Assembly (NCBI GenBank): GCA_022728415.1
Contig: JAIJJM010000024.1
Location: 1-12,547 of the forward strand
Direction: 5' to 3'
DNA length: 12,547 bases
From: Collinsella sp.
GTDB lineage: Bacteria; Actinomycetota; Coriobacteriia; Coriobacteriales; Coriobacteriaceae
A model generated the notes under the pieces. The model did no database searches and was not told the DNA's origin. It saw only the letters and a list, made by a program, of their open reading frames with translations. Positions 1 through 7,539 of this stretch are shown one piece after another (position 1 is the first letter of the stretch; each line of letters opens with the position of its first letter). Made by a program: the position numbers and the translations under genes.

Positions 1-123
1 CAATACGCCCTCAACCAGACCAGCGACAACAAGGACCTGCCCGACATCAATCAGCTCCTCGCCGACGGCAAATCCACCGGCACCCTCACCAGCTTCGCCT
101 TCACCGTCTGCGACGTGAAATAA
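1..123 (+). CDS. C-terminal end of an unrecognised protein (5' end outside window)
   Basis: Frame 1 is open from the first base and ends with TAA at 121-123, giving 40 residues that begin QYALNQTSDNKDLPD and end FAFTVCDVK. I do not recognise the family; the visible part is hydrophilic and has no membrane segment. It is supported as coding because nearly the same peptide (QYALNQTSDNEDLPG) is encoded at 8571-8615, with most base differences in that stretch being single substitutions. The next gene on the right is convergent. The start and most of the protein are outside the window. Confidence 0.7.
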   Translation, partial: QYALNQTSDNKDLPDINQLLADGKSTGTLTSFAFTVCDVK

Positions 124-217
124 TCATGCGCCCGCTGCCGGCGGCCGTGTCGATGTCGACCACCGTGCGCATACCGCGAGAATCCTGTGACGCTGACGGT
201 TCATCATCGTCTTGCAG

Positions 218-580
218 TCAGGACCGGCGCGGTTCCGCCGCCGTTTTCTCCGTAACAATCGCGTATAGCACCAGTGCGACCAGCACGACGAGCCGGGTCC
301 AATCGGAATTACGGATGAGCAGCCCGACGAGAATCAGGACGTCGTAGAACAGCGTGCGCGCCCACCGCCACGGGTATTCCTTACGGACGCGCATCGTCTC
401 CGCCAATCCCCAGATCAGGGCGCAGACGGCGATGATACCGTTGAACCACAGCACTATGGGCCTGCCCTGCGGATCGGTGTCCGGCATGGCGAGATTGCTG
501 AAGAACATCACCAGAGCACCCGTATATACGGCCTCGGGCGCGACCGACAATCTTCCGCCTTCAACGCGAGGATCTGACAT
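218..580 (-). CDS. small membrane protein, 120 aa, unknown function
   Basis: The ATG at 580 has a perfect AGGAGG ribosome binding site six bases upstream, so the start is well fixed. The protein has about four hydrophobic segments (roughly residues 15-32, 42-60, 75-90 and 95-110) separated by short basic loops such as RVRKEYPWRW, and a charged tail ending EPRRS. It is most likely an integral membrane protein of the cytoplasmic membrane. I cannot assign it to a named family. It converges on the partial gene at 1-123. An analogous small membrane gene converges on the related gene fragment at 8559, so the two may be cognate partners. A 29-base dispersed repeat lies 91 bases upstream of its start. 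Confidence 0.75.
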   Translation of the reverse strand: MSDPRVEGGRLSVAPEAVYTGALVMFFSNLAMPDTDPQGRPIVLWFNGIIAVCALIWGLAETMRVRKEYPWRWARTLFYDVLILVGLLIRNSDWTRLVVLVALVLYAIVTEKTAAEPRRS

Positions 581-670
581 GATTACCTCCTTATTGGGGG
601 ATCCGTCAACGCTAACGAATCATGCGAAAAACCATTACATTTGAATGGTATGAGCGGGGCTCAAGCATTC

Positions 671-699
671 ACAACATGCTGTCAAGCAATCGCATGACA
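671..699. repeat. 29-base dispersed repeat, copy A
   Basis: This element matches the copy at 10955-10983 at 27 of 29 bases and the copy at 3903-3931 at 24 of 29. Its core, TGTCAAGCAATCGCATGACA, is an imperfect palindrome with TGTCA/TGACA arms (8 of 10 half-site positions pair). It begins five bases after the exporter gene's stop codon and lies 91 bases upstream of the 120-aa membrane protein. The function is unknown: an operator or a recombination relic are both possible. Confidence 0.75.
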
Positions 700-703
700 A
701 GAA

Positions 704-1579
704 TCATCCGTTTACGGCATCGCCGCCGGATGCCCACACGAGCAGGGCACCCGCGAGGGAGACGACGATGACGCCGAGCACAGCCATCGCGGTGATGGTC
801 TGGCACAATATCAGAACGGCGATAATCACGCTCATGGCCGGGTCGATGGAGAACAGCGTGCCGACCACGCGCGCCGACGTGATACGCCCGGACAACGTAT
901 CCATCGTGTAGGGAATCGCAACTCCCAGTACCGCCGAGGCTGCGATGACGCCCCACTGGGCGGCCGACACATGCGGCGCGTGAGTGATGGATACCGGCGA
1001 AGTGGCCAGCGCCGCAACCGTGACCGACAGGGCGAGCCCGTCGAGCCCGGTGCCCGCCTTGCCGACCCGGTCGGCGAAGAGCGTGTACAGGCCGAAGCAC
1101 ACGGCCGAGCCCAGCGCGAACAGATAGCCGGCCGGATTGAAATAGCCGCCCGGCGTGAACGAGATCAAACCCACACCCACCAGCGCGACCACCGCGCACA
1201 GGCCCTCGCGCCAGTGATGCGAACCGGCCAAGGCGACCACGCAGGGCCCGAGGAATTCCAAGGTGACGGCCACACCCATCGGAATGCGGTCGATGGCCGA
1301 ATACAGGCAGATATTCATCGCCGCCATCGCCAGCCCGTAGACCACGATGCCCAGCCATTCGCCTTTCGGCCGGCCAACCAGTTTCGGGCGGACGAGCGCG
1401 AGCATGACGATCGCGGCGACCAGCATGCGCATCGAACTGACGGGAATCGGCCCCAACGCACTGAACAACGACGCCGACAGGGACGACGACGTCTGGATGC
1501 CCAACGACCCCACCATCACCATGCCGGCCGCCGCCATCACACGGCCACGCGCCGAACGCGGCGCCCGAAGCTTGCCCAA
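704..1579 (-). CDS. EamA/DMT-family exporter, RhtA-like (threonine/homoserine-type efflux)
   Basis: About ten hydrophobic segments fill the protein, with the two EamA repeats of the drug/metabolite transporter superfamily. Landmarks include SSMRMLVAAIVMLALVRPK in the first repeat, then TLEFLGPCVVAL, and in the second repeat LGVAIPYTMDTLSGR and FSIDPAMSVIIAVLIL. These resemble RhtA-type inner-membrane amino-acid exporters. The substrate is inferred from family only. The reading frame is open to a TTG at 1627, but a purine-rich site (GGAGG at 1584-1588) sits four bases before a TTG at 1579. That start leaves about 14 residues before the first membrane segment, as in RhtA, giving 291 aa. A TATCAT-like -10 box at 1627-1632 also argues against the upstream start. 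A start at the GTG/ATG pair near residue 15 is possible. It is separated by about 200 bases from the ABC operon upstream, so it is probably a separate unit. Confidence 0.85.
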   Translation of the reverse strand: MGKLRAPRSARGRVMAAAGMVMVGSLGIQTSSSLSASLFSALGPIPVSSMRMLVAAIVMLALVRPKLVGRPKGEWLGIVVYGLAMAAMNICLYSAIDRIPMGVAVTLEFLGPCVVALAGSHHWREGLCAVVALVGVGLISFTPGGYFNPAGYLFALGSAVCFGLYTLFADRVGKAGTGLDGLALSVTVAALATSPVSITHAPHVSAAQWGVIAASAVLGVAIPYTMDTLSGRITSARVVGTLFSIDPAMSVIIAVLILCQTITAMAVLGVIVVSLAGALLVWASGGDAVNG

Positions 1580-1626
1580 TACCCCTCCCCTGTCACGGCC
1601 ATTCCCACACAACCTCTGCGCCACCA

Positions 1627-1632
1627 ATGATA
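1627..1632 (-). promoter_or_regulatory. possible -10 box of the EamA exporter gene
   Basis: On the minus strand this reads TATCAT, a reasonable -10 hexamer, about 48 bases before the preferred TTG start at 1579. No convincing -35 is visible 17 bases upstream, so this is a weak call. The rest of the 203-base gap to the upstream operon holds only a perfect 10-base palindrome, CCGTATACGG, at 1767-1776, with no T-run to make it a terminator. Confidence 0.3.
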
Positions 1633-1782
1633 GTGTTCAGCGAAGACTCGCGACGTGCGGAGTCGGCTCTGTATGGCAGGATCAGCGGAAAGCGGCAGGC
1701 TCACTCCCGCAACGGAATACGGTGAGAAAGCTGGCTGCCGGACGATTACGATCCGAAACAGTGCACCCGTATACGGCTCCGG

Positions 1783-2406
1783 TCAGACACGTTTCACCGC
1801 CTTGAACAGCAGGCATACGCTTATCGCGACGATGGCGACGCCGACCGGAATCACGTAACCGGCGAATTTCGCCCCGTTCAACACCCATGTGGTCGGTATG
1901 ACGGCGTACAGCATCGGCGCGTCCTCGAACATGCCGGAACTCACCGTAAGTCCGGCGATGATGAAGAAGGCGACGACGTTCCAGGCGACGAGAGGGCTGG
2001 CCCAGAGCCGCAGAACGAAGCATGCCAGGGAAAGGACGACGGCGGTGAACGCAAGCATCGGAATGGTACGCGATGAAAGCGTCTCGTTGACGACGAATCC
2101 GACGGCAAGCCCATACAACACGGTCAGACAGACGTTGGCCGCGACGCTGAGCGACAGCGACTTCAGACTGAAGCGGAGCAGGAGCCGATCGTGGATGCTG
2201 AAGGAACGGTACGAGGAGGGCACCCTCGCATGGGAGAAGACAAGACCGGCCGCGGTTACGGGAAGCGCCATCACCATCGCCGACTGCACCACCGCACCCG
2301 TGTTCCCGTAACGCAAAAAGAACAACGGAAACAGCAGCACGGCCACGAAGGCGAGCGTCGACCAGCGGATCACCGCCACACGCTCAATACGCAACAGGGA
2401 CTTCAT
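1783..2406 (-). CDS. ABC-2-type permease, LanG/MutG-like second permease of the immunity-type transporter
   Basis: The 207-residue product has about six membrane segments (around 18-32, 40-59, 85-106, 114-132, 139-158 and 182-201). It ends in a short basic tail, AVKRV. It starts with ATG at 2406, overlapping the previous permease stop as ATGA, with an AGAGGA site just upstream. This implies translational coupling. Small size, six segments and position as third gene after an ATPase and a 242-aa permease fit the two-permease LanFEG (BcrA-like) exporters that expel lantibiotics from the membrane of the producing or resistant cell. Sequence similarity to LanG is not something I can measure here, so the substrate is inferred from gene order and the ATPase partner. 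Confidence 0.75.
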   Translation of the reverse strand: MKSLLRIERVAVIRWSTLAFVAVLLFPLFFLRYGNTGAVVQSAMVMALPVTAAGLVFSHARVPSSYRSFSIHDRLLLRFSLKSLSLSVAANVCLTVLYGLAVGFVVNETLSSRTIPMLAFTAVVLSLACFVLRLWASPLVAWNVVAFFIIAGLTVSSGMFEDAPMLYAVIPTTWVLNGAKFAGYVIPVGVAIVAISVCLLFKAVKRV

Positions 2407-3131
2407 TTCCTCTCCACTCCTTCGCGACGGAACCGGCTCAGCAGCACATAGGCGACCAAAAGCACCACGATCGGGACGACGACCATCACGGGGCCGACGG
2501 ACGCTCGGCTCGCCGCTTCCGTCGGCGACATCACGGTGCCGTTCAGGTTCAGTCCGACGGCCCGTAGGGCGTTCGCGACGTAGGGCGTCGCATAGTCGGG
2601 AAGGTCGCCCGGCAGGAGAACCCATGCATAGCAAAGGATGGCCGAGACGATTCCGGCGGTTCTGGGATCGGCGGCGATCTCGACGATCGAGTAGATCAGG
2701 GAGGTCGCAAGGCTCTGCAGCACGACGAAGCACAGGACAGCTGCCAGATGCGGGTGCATTCCGGTACCCGCCAGGACCATGATGGCGTCGAAGCACAGTA
2801 CGCCAATCAGGTTCACGGAGGTCAGGATCAGGGCCCGGAACACGGCCCTGAGCGAGCATGGCGTCCACGCGGAATACACGTGGCGCGGCAGGCCACCGTA
2901 GTGCGCCTTCGCGACCCTGGCATCGCATGCGAAGAGCAGCGAAAGACAGATCAACGGCTGGGTGGCGGTGAAATAGACGCAATACCCTCCGGTTATCGGG
3001 GTTCCGTTCGCCGCGCTTGAGATCCATGCACCCAGCAGAAGGGACGAGACGGTCCCGAACACCGCGGCGAGGAAATACCACGTGTTCCAGTAGTAGGCGA
3101 CCAACGCGCGAACAGGGGAAACGGTGTTCAA
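2403..3131 (-). CDS. ABC-2-type permease, LanE/MutE-like first permease
   Basis: The 242-residue product has six predicted membrane segments (about 17-37, 46-68, 94-122, 128-150, 157-175 and 213-233). It has the FRALILTSVNLIGV type of loop-to-helix pattern found in small ABC-2 permeases. The start is TTG at 3131: no ATG or GTG is available before the first membrane segment, and a strong site (GGGGAGG at 3139-3145) lies seven bases upstream. The start is four bases after the ATPase stop, and the end overlaps the next permease by four bases, so all three are one transcript. It should pair with the second permease to form the membrane pore. Specificity for peptides such as lantibiotics is inferred. 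Confidence 0.78.
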   Translation of the reverse strand: MNTVSPVRALVAYYWNTWYFLAAVFGTVSSLLLGAWISSAANGTPITGGYCVYFTATQPLICLSLLFACDARVAKAHYGGLPRHVYSAWTPCSLRAVFRALILTSVNLIGVLCFDAIMVLAGTGMHPHLAAVLCFVVLQSLATSLIYSIVEIAADPRTAGIVSAILCYAWVLLPGDLPDYATPYVANALRAVGLNLNGTVMSPTEAASRASVGPVMVVVPIVVLLVAYVLLSRFRREGVERK

Positions 3132-3135
3132 GACC

Positions 3136-3792
3136 CTACCTCCCCTGATACAGATCCGCGAGGTTCACCCCGGTCAGATCCGTGAATTGCGCGGCCCGGC
3201 CGTGACGAATCACGATGCATTCGTCCGGGACTCCCTGGATCTCATGGAGCAGATGCGTGGAGATGACGACGCAGTTCCCCTTGTCCCGGTAGGCGCGCAG
3301 CGTTTCGGACAAGGAGGCTATGCCATCGGGGTCCAATCCGTTCTGCGGCTCGTCGAGGAACAGGAACCTCGGATGCGGCACAAGGGCGAGACACAGCTCC
3401 AGACGCTCTTTCATGCCCGTCGAATAGTCCTTCGCCTTCCGTCCATGCACCGCTTGGTTGATGCCCACATTGTTCAACGCCGTCTCCGGGTCCACGTCCA
3501 GACCCCAGAACGCGGAGACCACCTCGACGTTCTCCCTACCACTCAGGTAAGGAAAGAAACTGGGGTGGTCTATCGCCGCGGACATCTCATTGATATTCGT
3601 CCCGGTGTACGTGACCTCTCCGCTCACGGGCTTTATCCGTCCAAGCAGCGTCTTCATCAACGTGGTCTTGCCCGCGCCGTTCGCCCCGAGCAGGCAGATG
3701 ATCCTACCCGTATTCAACCGCAGGTTGATGTCGCTGACGATCGGGGAACCCTTGTACCCGATCGAGAGATTCGTAGCCGATATAACCGGCAT
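3136..3792 (-). CDS. ABC transporter ATPase, LanF/BcrA-like (peptide immunity type)
   Basis: The 218-residue product carries Walker A GANGAGKT (36-43), signature YSTGMKERL (123-131), Walker B FLFLDEP (143-149) and the switch histidine in STHLLHE (H180). The STGMK-type signature in place of LSGGQ is typical of BcrA/LanF ATPases that power export of peptide antibiotics. The Q-loop region reads IDHPSFFPYLSGRENVE, with no glutamine at the usual place; LanF proteins are known to replace this Q with E, and here the slot holds D/H. The ATG at 3792 has AAGGGTGG upstream and leaves a normal N-terminus; the frame is open further upstream to 3969, but that part runs through repeat C and lacks family likeness. 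It is the first gene of a three-gene operon. No lantibiotic precursor or synthetase gene is in the window, so this may be a resistance rather than a self-immunity system. Confidence 0.87.
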   Translation of the reverse strand: MPVISATNLSIGYKGSPIVSDINLRLNTGRIICLLGANGAGKTTLMKTLLGRIKPVSGEVTYTGTNINEMSAAIDHPSFFPYLSGRENVEVVSAFWGLDVDPETALNNVGINQAVHGRKAKDYSTGMKERLELCLALVPHPRFLFLDEPQNGLDPDGIASLSETLRAYRDKGNCVVISTHLLHEIQGVPDECIVIRHGRAAQFTDLTGVNLADLYQGR

Positions 3793-3823
3793 AATCCACC
3801 CTTCACGAAAGGCGGGCCTGAAG

Positions 3824-3844
3824 GCAAAGGCAAGGATGCCTTGC
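3824..3844 (-). promoter_or_regulatory. leader hairpin upstream of the LanF-like ATPase
   Basis: AAGGCA and TGCCTT form a perfect six-base stem around a four-base loop, extendable by two more GC pairs with one bulged A. It would form in the 5' leader about 32 bases before the ATPase start. No T-run follows, so it is not a terminator. A role in RNA stability or translation is only a guess. Confidence 0.3.
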
Positions 3845-3902
3845 TGCTCCCCACCCGCGCGTTGCAATGTCGCCGCCATTTCACCCTTCAGCGGCCGCAA
3901 AC

Positions 3903-3931
3903 GCAACATCATGTCAGGCAATCGCATGACG
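3903..3931. repeat. 29-base dispersed repeat, copy C (diverged)
   Basis: This copy shares 24 of 29 bases with the copy at 671-699, in the same orientation, including the block GCAATCGCATGAC and the TGTCA half site. It is 111 bases upstream of the LanF-like ATPase. With copy A it brackets the EamA plus ABC-operon segment as direct repeats. Confidence 0.6.
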
Positions 3932-4050
3932 GTAGCTCCATGCTCCCTCGATTCGTCGAAACTATCCATCGGTCAAAGGAATGAACCTGCGCATCATCCG
4001 CAAGGACGATGCATCCGACTCCCATCGCACGCTTGCCGCCACCGGTCTTT

Positions 4051-4069
4051 CCCCCCCCCCAAAAAAAAA
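4051..4069. repeat. C10A9 homopolymer tract
   Basis: Ten C (4051-4060) are followed directly by nine A (4061-4069). The A run is the T-tail of the terminator on the minus strand; the C run has no such role. Such tracts are prone to slippage. It is not in a gene I accept, so any effect would be on transcription or read-through between operons. Confidence 0.9.
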
Positions 4070-4088
4070 TGGCGAAGCCCACCTTGCC
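4061..4088 (-). terminator. rho-independent terminator of the ABC/two-component operon
   Basis: On the minus strand GGCAAG (4083-4088) pairs with CTTCGCC (4071-4077) through a six-base stem with one bulged base and a GTGGG loop. It is followed by A and then nine T. It lies about 100 bases after the response-regulator stop and is correctly oriented to end that transcript before the LanF-like operon. Confidence 0.7.
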
Positions 4089-4187
4089 GAATGGGGTGTC
4101 GAACATGGAATCCGTCTTGGGGGGGCGTGCGGTAGTCGCATTCGTAACAACAATCCGCTTGAATGAGCTGCTGAGCAAATAGCAGGT

Positions 4188-4856
4188 CTACATGCCTGCT
4201 TTGAACCAGCCGATGGCGATTTGAGTGCGATTGCGCAGGCCCAAAGTTGCGAGGATACGGGTCACGGCACGTTTGACGGAGGCAGGTTCGACGGTGAGTT
4301 GATTGGCGATTTCCTCGTTGATGAGCCCTTCGGAGATGAGTGCGCAGATTTCACGCTGGCGAGGGGTGAGTGCGTCGAAAGCTTTGCGCATTTCTTGCTG
4401 GCGCTGGCTGCTGGTGGGATGCGGAACGCCTCGTTCAAGCACTTGTCTGGTGATTCGTGGGGTGAGTATTGCGTCACCGTTGGCGATGGCGTGAACCGCG
4501 TCGATGAGGTTGTGCTTGGTGACGTCCTTGAGCAGGAAGCCGCTGGCTCCGGCGTCGAGACCGCCAAAGGCGTAATCGTCCTCGTCGTACGTGGTAAGGA
4601 TGAGAATGCTGATGGTGGGCCAGCGTCTGGTGATGCGGCGAGTGGCTTCGATGCCGTCCATACCGGGCATCCGCACATCCATGAGGATTACATTCGGCAA
4701 TGGACGATGCTGAACGGCAAGCTGTTCGAGCGTCTCGATGGCGGATCGGCCGTCAGCGGACTGGGCAGTGACGACGATGTCGGAAGCATCGTCAAGCATG
4801 AGTTGGAAGCCAAGTCGCGCGAAACGCTGGTCGTCTACGAGCATTATACGAATCAT
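4188..4856 (-). CDS. NarL/LuxR-type response regulator
   Basis: The 222-residue product has an N-terminal receiver domain with acidic pair D8-D9, phosphoacceptor D60 in ILMDVRMPGMDG, T88 and K110 (LLKD). A LuxR-type HTH follows at about 161-217 (LTPRQREICALISEGLINEEIA). Phosphorylation by the adjacent kinase should control DNA binding. The start at 4856 is chosen because the receiver begins there (MIRIMLVDD), AAAGGA lies nine bases upstream, and the ATG overlaps the kinase stop as ATGA. It is the last gene of the four-gene minus-strand operon, and the palindrome upstream of the ABC ATPase gene is a candidate target. LiaR, DesR and related NarL-type regulators with nearby transporters commonly answer to membrane stress or peptides; the signal here is inferred. 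Confidence 0.92.
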   Translation of the reverse strand: MIRIMLVDDQRFARLGFQLMLDDASDIVVTAQSADGRSAIETLEQLAVQHRPLPNVILMDVRMPGMDGIEATRRITRRWPTISILILTTYDEDDYAFGGLDAGASGFLLKDVTKHNLIDAVHAIANGDAILTPRITRQVLERGVPHPTSSQRQQEMRKAFDALTPRQREICALISEGLINEEIANQLTVEPASVKRAVTRILATLGLRNRTQIAIGWFKAGM

Positions 4857-6082
4857 GCGGTGTGGTCCTTTTCGTTCACTCCGTTGGACGGAATGGTCGC
4901 CTCGACGACCCATTCGCCGTCTTCGTTTGGACCGTATTCGAAGATGCCGCTTGCCGATTCGACGCGATGGAATAGACGGACGAGCCCAGTACCGTCATCC
5001 TTGCGCGCGTCCTTGCGCGCGGGACTGCCGTCATTGCGGATAATCACGGCGACGGTGCCGTTCTCGCTGTGGTTCCAGGCGATGCTGATATGCATCACGT
5101 TCTGTCCGTGACGTATGGCGTTGGTGATGGCTTCGCGAGTCACATCGAAACACAAATCAGCCTGAGCTTCGTCATCGGCGCGCGTACCAGTCTCGGTGAA
5201 CACCGTGACGATGCCCAGCCGGCGTGCGTGCGCGAGAATCGGCCGAATGTCATCCCATGAATGCTGGTCTGATTCTTGGGTGTGCGTATCGTCACCGTTC
5301 GCCGCTCCATCGAACTCGGTCAGTGCGCGGACGGCTTTGCGCGTGTCGCCCAGACTCTCTCGTGCGATTTCGTTGATGCCGTGCAGCGCATCCTCCACGC
5401 GTGGGTCATCGGTTTTGCCGGCCAGACCCTCAGACAGTGCGATGATTACGGTCAGACCCTGGCCCACACTGTCGTGCAGTTGACCGGCTATGCGTGAACG
5501 GCGTATTGCGGCATCGCGTTGGAAGGCCAGCTCGGCTGCCCGCCGGCATTCCTCGGCAGCTTTGTGTTCGGCTTCCTTGGCCTGTTGCCTGCCACGTACT
5601 GCAAGCGCGCCGCCTCCCACGGCTGCCAGCGTTACCACTCGACTCACCCATTCGGTCGCGAGAACGTCCGGATGCACCATAATGGCCGACGCGGTCATCG
5701 ACAGCATCATGCCGATGCCGCCAACGCACAGCCCGCGCCCCCTCGCTGTCCGGGCGAACGCATAGCAGGCGACGAGCGTCTGAATCATCACGATTGAGTC
5801 CAACCGCCAGTACGAGGCAACTATTAACAATACCGCTTCAAGCGCCAAGGCAACGGCTGGCAGCCAGTAACGGACCAGCAGTATCGCACTGCTGGCTATG
5901 GTCATCGCCAGCAGCAGAGCCAATCCCAGCGGATCTTTGGCAAACGTATACATGGTGTCGGCCGGCGCTCCGATCGCATGCTCCCACAGCATCGCTGCAC
6001 ATTCGACCACGGCGATGACCAGTGGCACGGCCAGGACCGTGACCTTATTGGCCTGCGCGGATTGCGGTTTCATGGCTCCCAT
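4853..6082 (-). CDS. sensor histidine kinase, HisKA_3 (LiaS/DesK-like) type
   Basis: The 409-residue product begins with five or six membrane segments between about residues 13 and 163 and has no large extracellular loop. An Ala/Glu/Arg-rich linker (about 165-195, likely coiled coil) leads to the H-box RIAGQLHDSVGQGLT with H203. The ATPase domain follows, with N-box REAITNAIRHG (316-326) and G-box DDGTGL (362-367). It should autophosphorylate and pass phosphate to the response regulator encoded just downstream. Such membrane-embedded sensors often sense through a partner transporter, and the FtsX-type permease is the obvious candidate (inference). ATG 6082 has AAGAG five bases upstream; an in-frame ATG at 6073 is an alternative. 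The gene begins 32 bases after the permease stop. The frame continues upstream without a stop inside the permease gene, but that part is antigenic noise, not a fusion. Confidence 0.9.
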   Translation of the reverse strand: MGAMKPQSAQANKVTVLAVPLVIAVVECAAMLWEHAIGAPADTMYTFAKDPLGLALLLAMTIASSAILLVRYWLPAVALALEAVLLIVASYWRLDSIVMIQTLVACYAFARTARGRGLCVGGIGMMLSMTASAIMVHPDVLATEWVSRVVTLAAVGGGALAVRGRQQAKEAEHKAAEECRRAAELAFQRDAAIRRSRIAGQLHDSVGQGLTVIIALSEGLAGKTDDPRVEDALHGINEIARESLGDTRKAVRALTEFDGAANGDDTHTQESDQHSWDDIRPILAHARRLGIVTVFTETGTRADDEAQADLCFDVTREAITNAIRHGQNVMHISIAWNHSENGTVAVIIRNDGSPARKDARKDDGTGLVRLFHRVESASGIFEYGPNEDGEWVVEATIPSNGVNEKDHTA

Positions 6083-6114
6083 TGTGGCTCTTTTTGTATG
6101 ATGTTGCGTGCATG

Positions 6115-7539
6115 TCAGCATGTGCGTATCGTGTCGGCCACGCTGCGGTGTAGCGCGGGGCGAATCTGCGAGAACTGGATGAGGAACAATGCCAGCCAGC
6201 AGGCCGTGCCCATGCCGATTACGCCCGGCCATGGGATTTCGGCCACGGGGATGCCGACGAGCGCCGCGGATCTTGCGGTGAGAACGCTTGCGCTGACGGC
6301 GACTGGGATGAGCGAGAGAATGACCGCGCCGGCGGCCAGCTGCAGGCTCTGCCAGAGATACATGCGGATCACACGACGTGGGGACAGGCCGATGCTGCGC
6401 AGCAATGCCTGGTCGGCGACCATGCCGCGGTTCGACAGGGCGATGACTGCCATGCTGGTGGCCAGGGACACGATGCACAGCATCGTTATGAGCAGCAGCG
6501 AGTCCGCGTAGTTCAGGCTCTTCGGATGGCCGCCCAAGGCGAGTATCCGGCCATAGGATCGCGCGCAGGTCAGCAGGGTGACCGACAGTCCCATGGCAAG
6601 GGCGAGCGGGGCAATCGTGTTCGTGCTGCTGGCGGCCTTCGCCTTGGCGGAACGGGCGGCGAGCACGCCGGTCGCGGACCCGCACAGGCGACACACGACA
6701 CGTCCGATGCCCAACAGAATCGGAATCAGCATGCTGACAAGGATGTACATGCCGAACGAGGCGATGATGCCGGCCCACAGCGCGCTGTTGAATGTCTGCC
6801 CCGCCTCCTGGCCGAACGCGAGCGCCCGTGGCGTGCCCATGCCGGAGAACGCCAATGCCAGCGCCGCCGCCATGACAATCAAACCAAGCGACCAGTGCGC
6901 CCAAGACCGCCAACCGTGCCGTATCCCGATGGCTCCCGTGCCGCGAATCACCTCGATGGGACGGATCTTCGCTGCGCGCAGCGAGGGGATGGACGCGCCC
7001 AACATGCACGTGGCCACACCCAACAGCAGGGATCCGAGCCACGCGGCCATCGACGGCGTGAATGCAGGAGGTGCGAACGAGCCGAATCCATCGGCGAAGC
7101 TTTCCGCAGCCATGGCGTTGAACTCGGGAACCGCCAGCAGGCTGGCCGGCACTGCAGCCAGAGAGCCGATCAGGGAACCGAACAGGCTCGCCACACCCAC
7201 GAGCATCCACATGCTGGCAAGCACCTGACTCGGGCTGGCGCCCATAAGCCGCCATTGCGCGAACGTGCCGCGGATGCGGTCAACCGTGGCCGAACCGACC
7301 ACCGTCAGCGAGAAGAACGCAAGCAACGCCACCACGACATAGATCGTGACCGACACCATGCCGAACTCGGCCGGATCCAAACCCGCCAGCCGGGCGGCCG
7401 ATGCGAACGACGGCGACGAGGTCCACACGAACTGGTTCATGCACACGCCCACCAGCGTGGTCACCACCGCGACCACCAGAATCGTGGGTACCCATCCCGT
7501 GACATTGTCGCGGAACACGCGCAGCACATACCTAGCCAC
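6115..7539 (-). CDS. FtsX-type ABC transporter permease (MacB/peptide-exporter class)
   Basis: The 474-residue product has about eight to ten membrane segments in two FtsX-like halves. The first half has a membrane anchor at about 15-35, then helices near 60-85, 105-130 and 165-187; its cytoplasmic loop reads RIRGTFAQWRLMGASPSQV. The second half repeats the pattern, with QALLRSIGLSPRRVIRMYLWQSLQL near 380-405. The RLMGAS/RSIGLS loops are the usual ATPase-coupling sites of FtsX permeases. The start is GTG at 7539, with AAGGAGG six bases upstream; it overlaps the ATPase stop by eight bases. Together they should form a MacB/SalXY-like exporter of peptides or lipophilic toxins. The lack of a large extracellular domain separates it from BceB, which normally has one. 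Substrate is not visible. Confidence 0.88.
   Translation of the reverse strand: MARYVLRVFRDNVTGWVPTILVVAVVTTLVGVCMNQFVWTSSPSFASAARLAGLDPAEFGMVSVTIYVVVALLAFFSLTVVGSATVDRIRGTFAQWRLMGASPSQVLASMWMLVGVASLFGSLIGSLAAVPASLLAVPEFNAMAAESFADGFGSFAPPAFTPSMAAWLGSLLLGVATCMLGASIPSLRAAKIRPIEVIRGTGAIGIRHGWRSWAHWSLGLIVMAAALALAFSGMGTPRALAFGQEAGQTFNSALWAGIIASFGMYILVSMLIPILLGIGRVVCRLCGSATGVLAARSAKAKAASSTNTIAPLALAMGLSVTLLTCARSYGRILALGGHPKSLNYADSLLLITMLCIVSLATSMAVIALSNRGMVADQALLRSIGLSPRRVIRMYLWQSLQLAAGAVILSLIPVAVSASVLTARSAALVGIPVAEIPWPGVIGMGTACWLALFLIQFSQIRPALHRSVADTIRTC

Larger units (their letters stand above)
3793..4187. other. 395-base intergenic region between the two minus-strand operons
   Basis: Going leftward along the minus strand from the response-regulator stop, the region holds a G7 run (C7 on the minus strand, 4119-4125), a rho-independent terminator (4061-4088), a T9G10 run (4051-4069), repeat C (3903-3931) and a small leader hairpin (3824-3844) before the ATPase. 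A TTGACC at about 3972-3977 on the minus strand could be a -35 for the ATPase operon, but no good -10 follows at 17 bases. Open frames here are interrupted by the homopolymers and carry no family signature. Confidence 0.6.

Noticed and set aside
3909..4178. Minus-strand open frame of 89 codons across the C10A9 tract
   Set aside because: It passes through the terminator, both homopolymers and repeat C, has no ribosome binding site and no recognisable domain.
4853..7255. An 800-codon minus-strand open frame covering kinase and permease
   Set aside because: Only the part from 6082 down is the kinase; the upstream 390 codons lie out of frame within the FtsX permease gene, which has the family motifs and the ribosome binding site.
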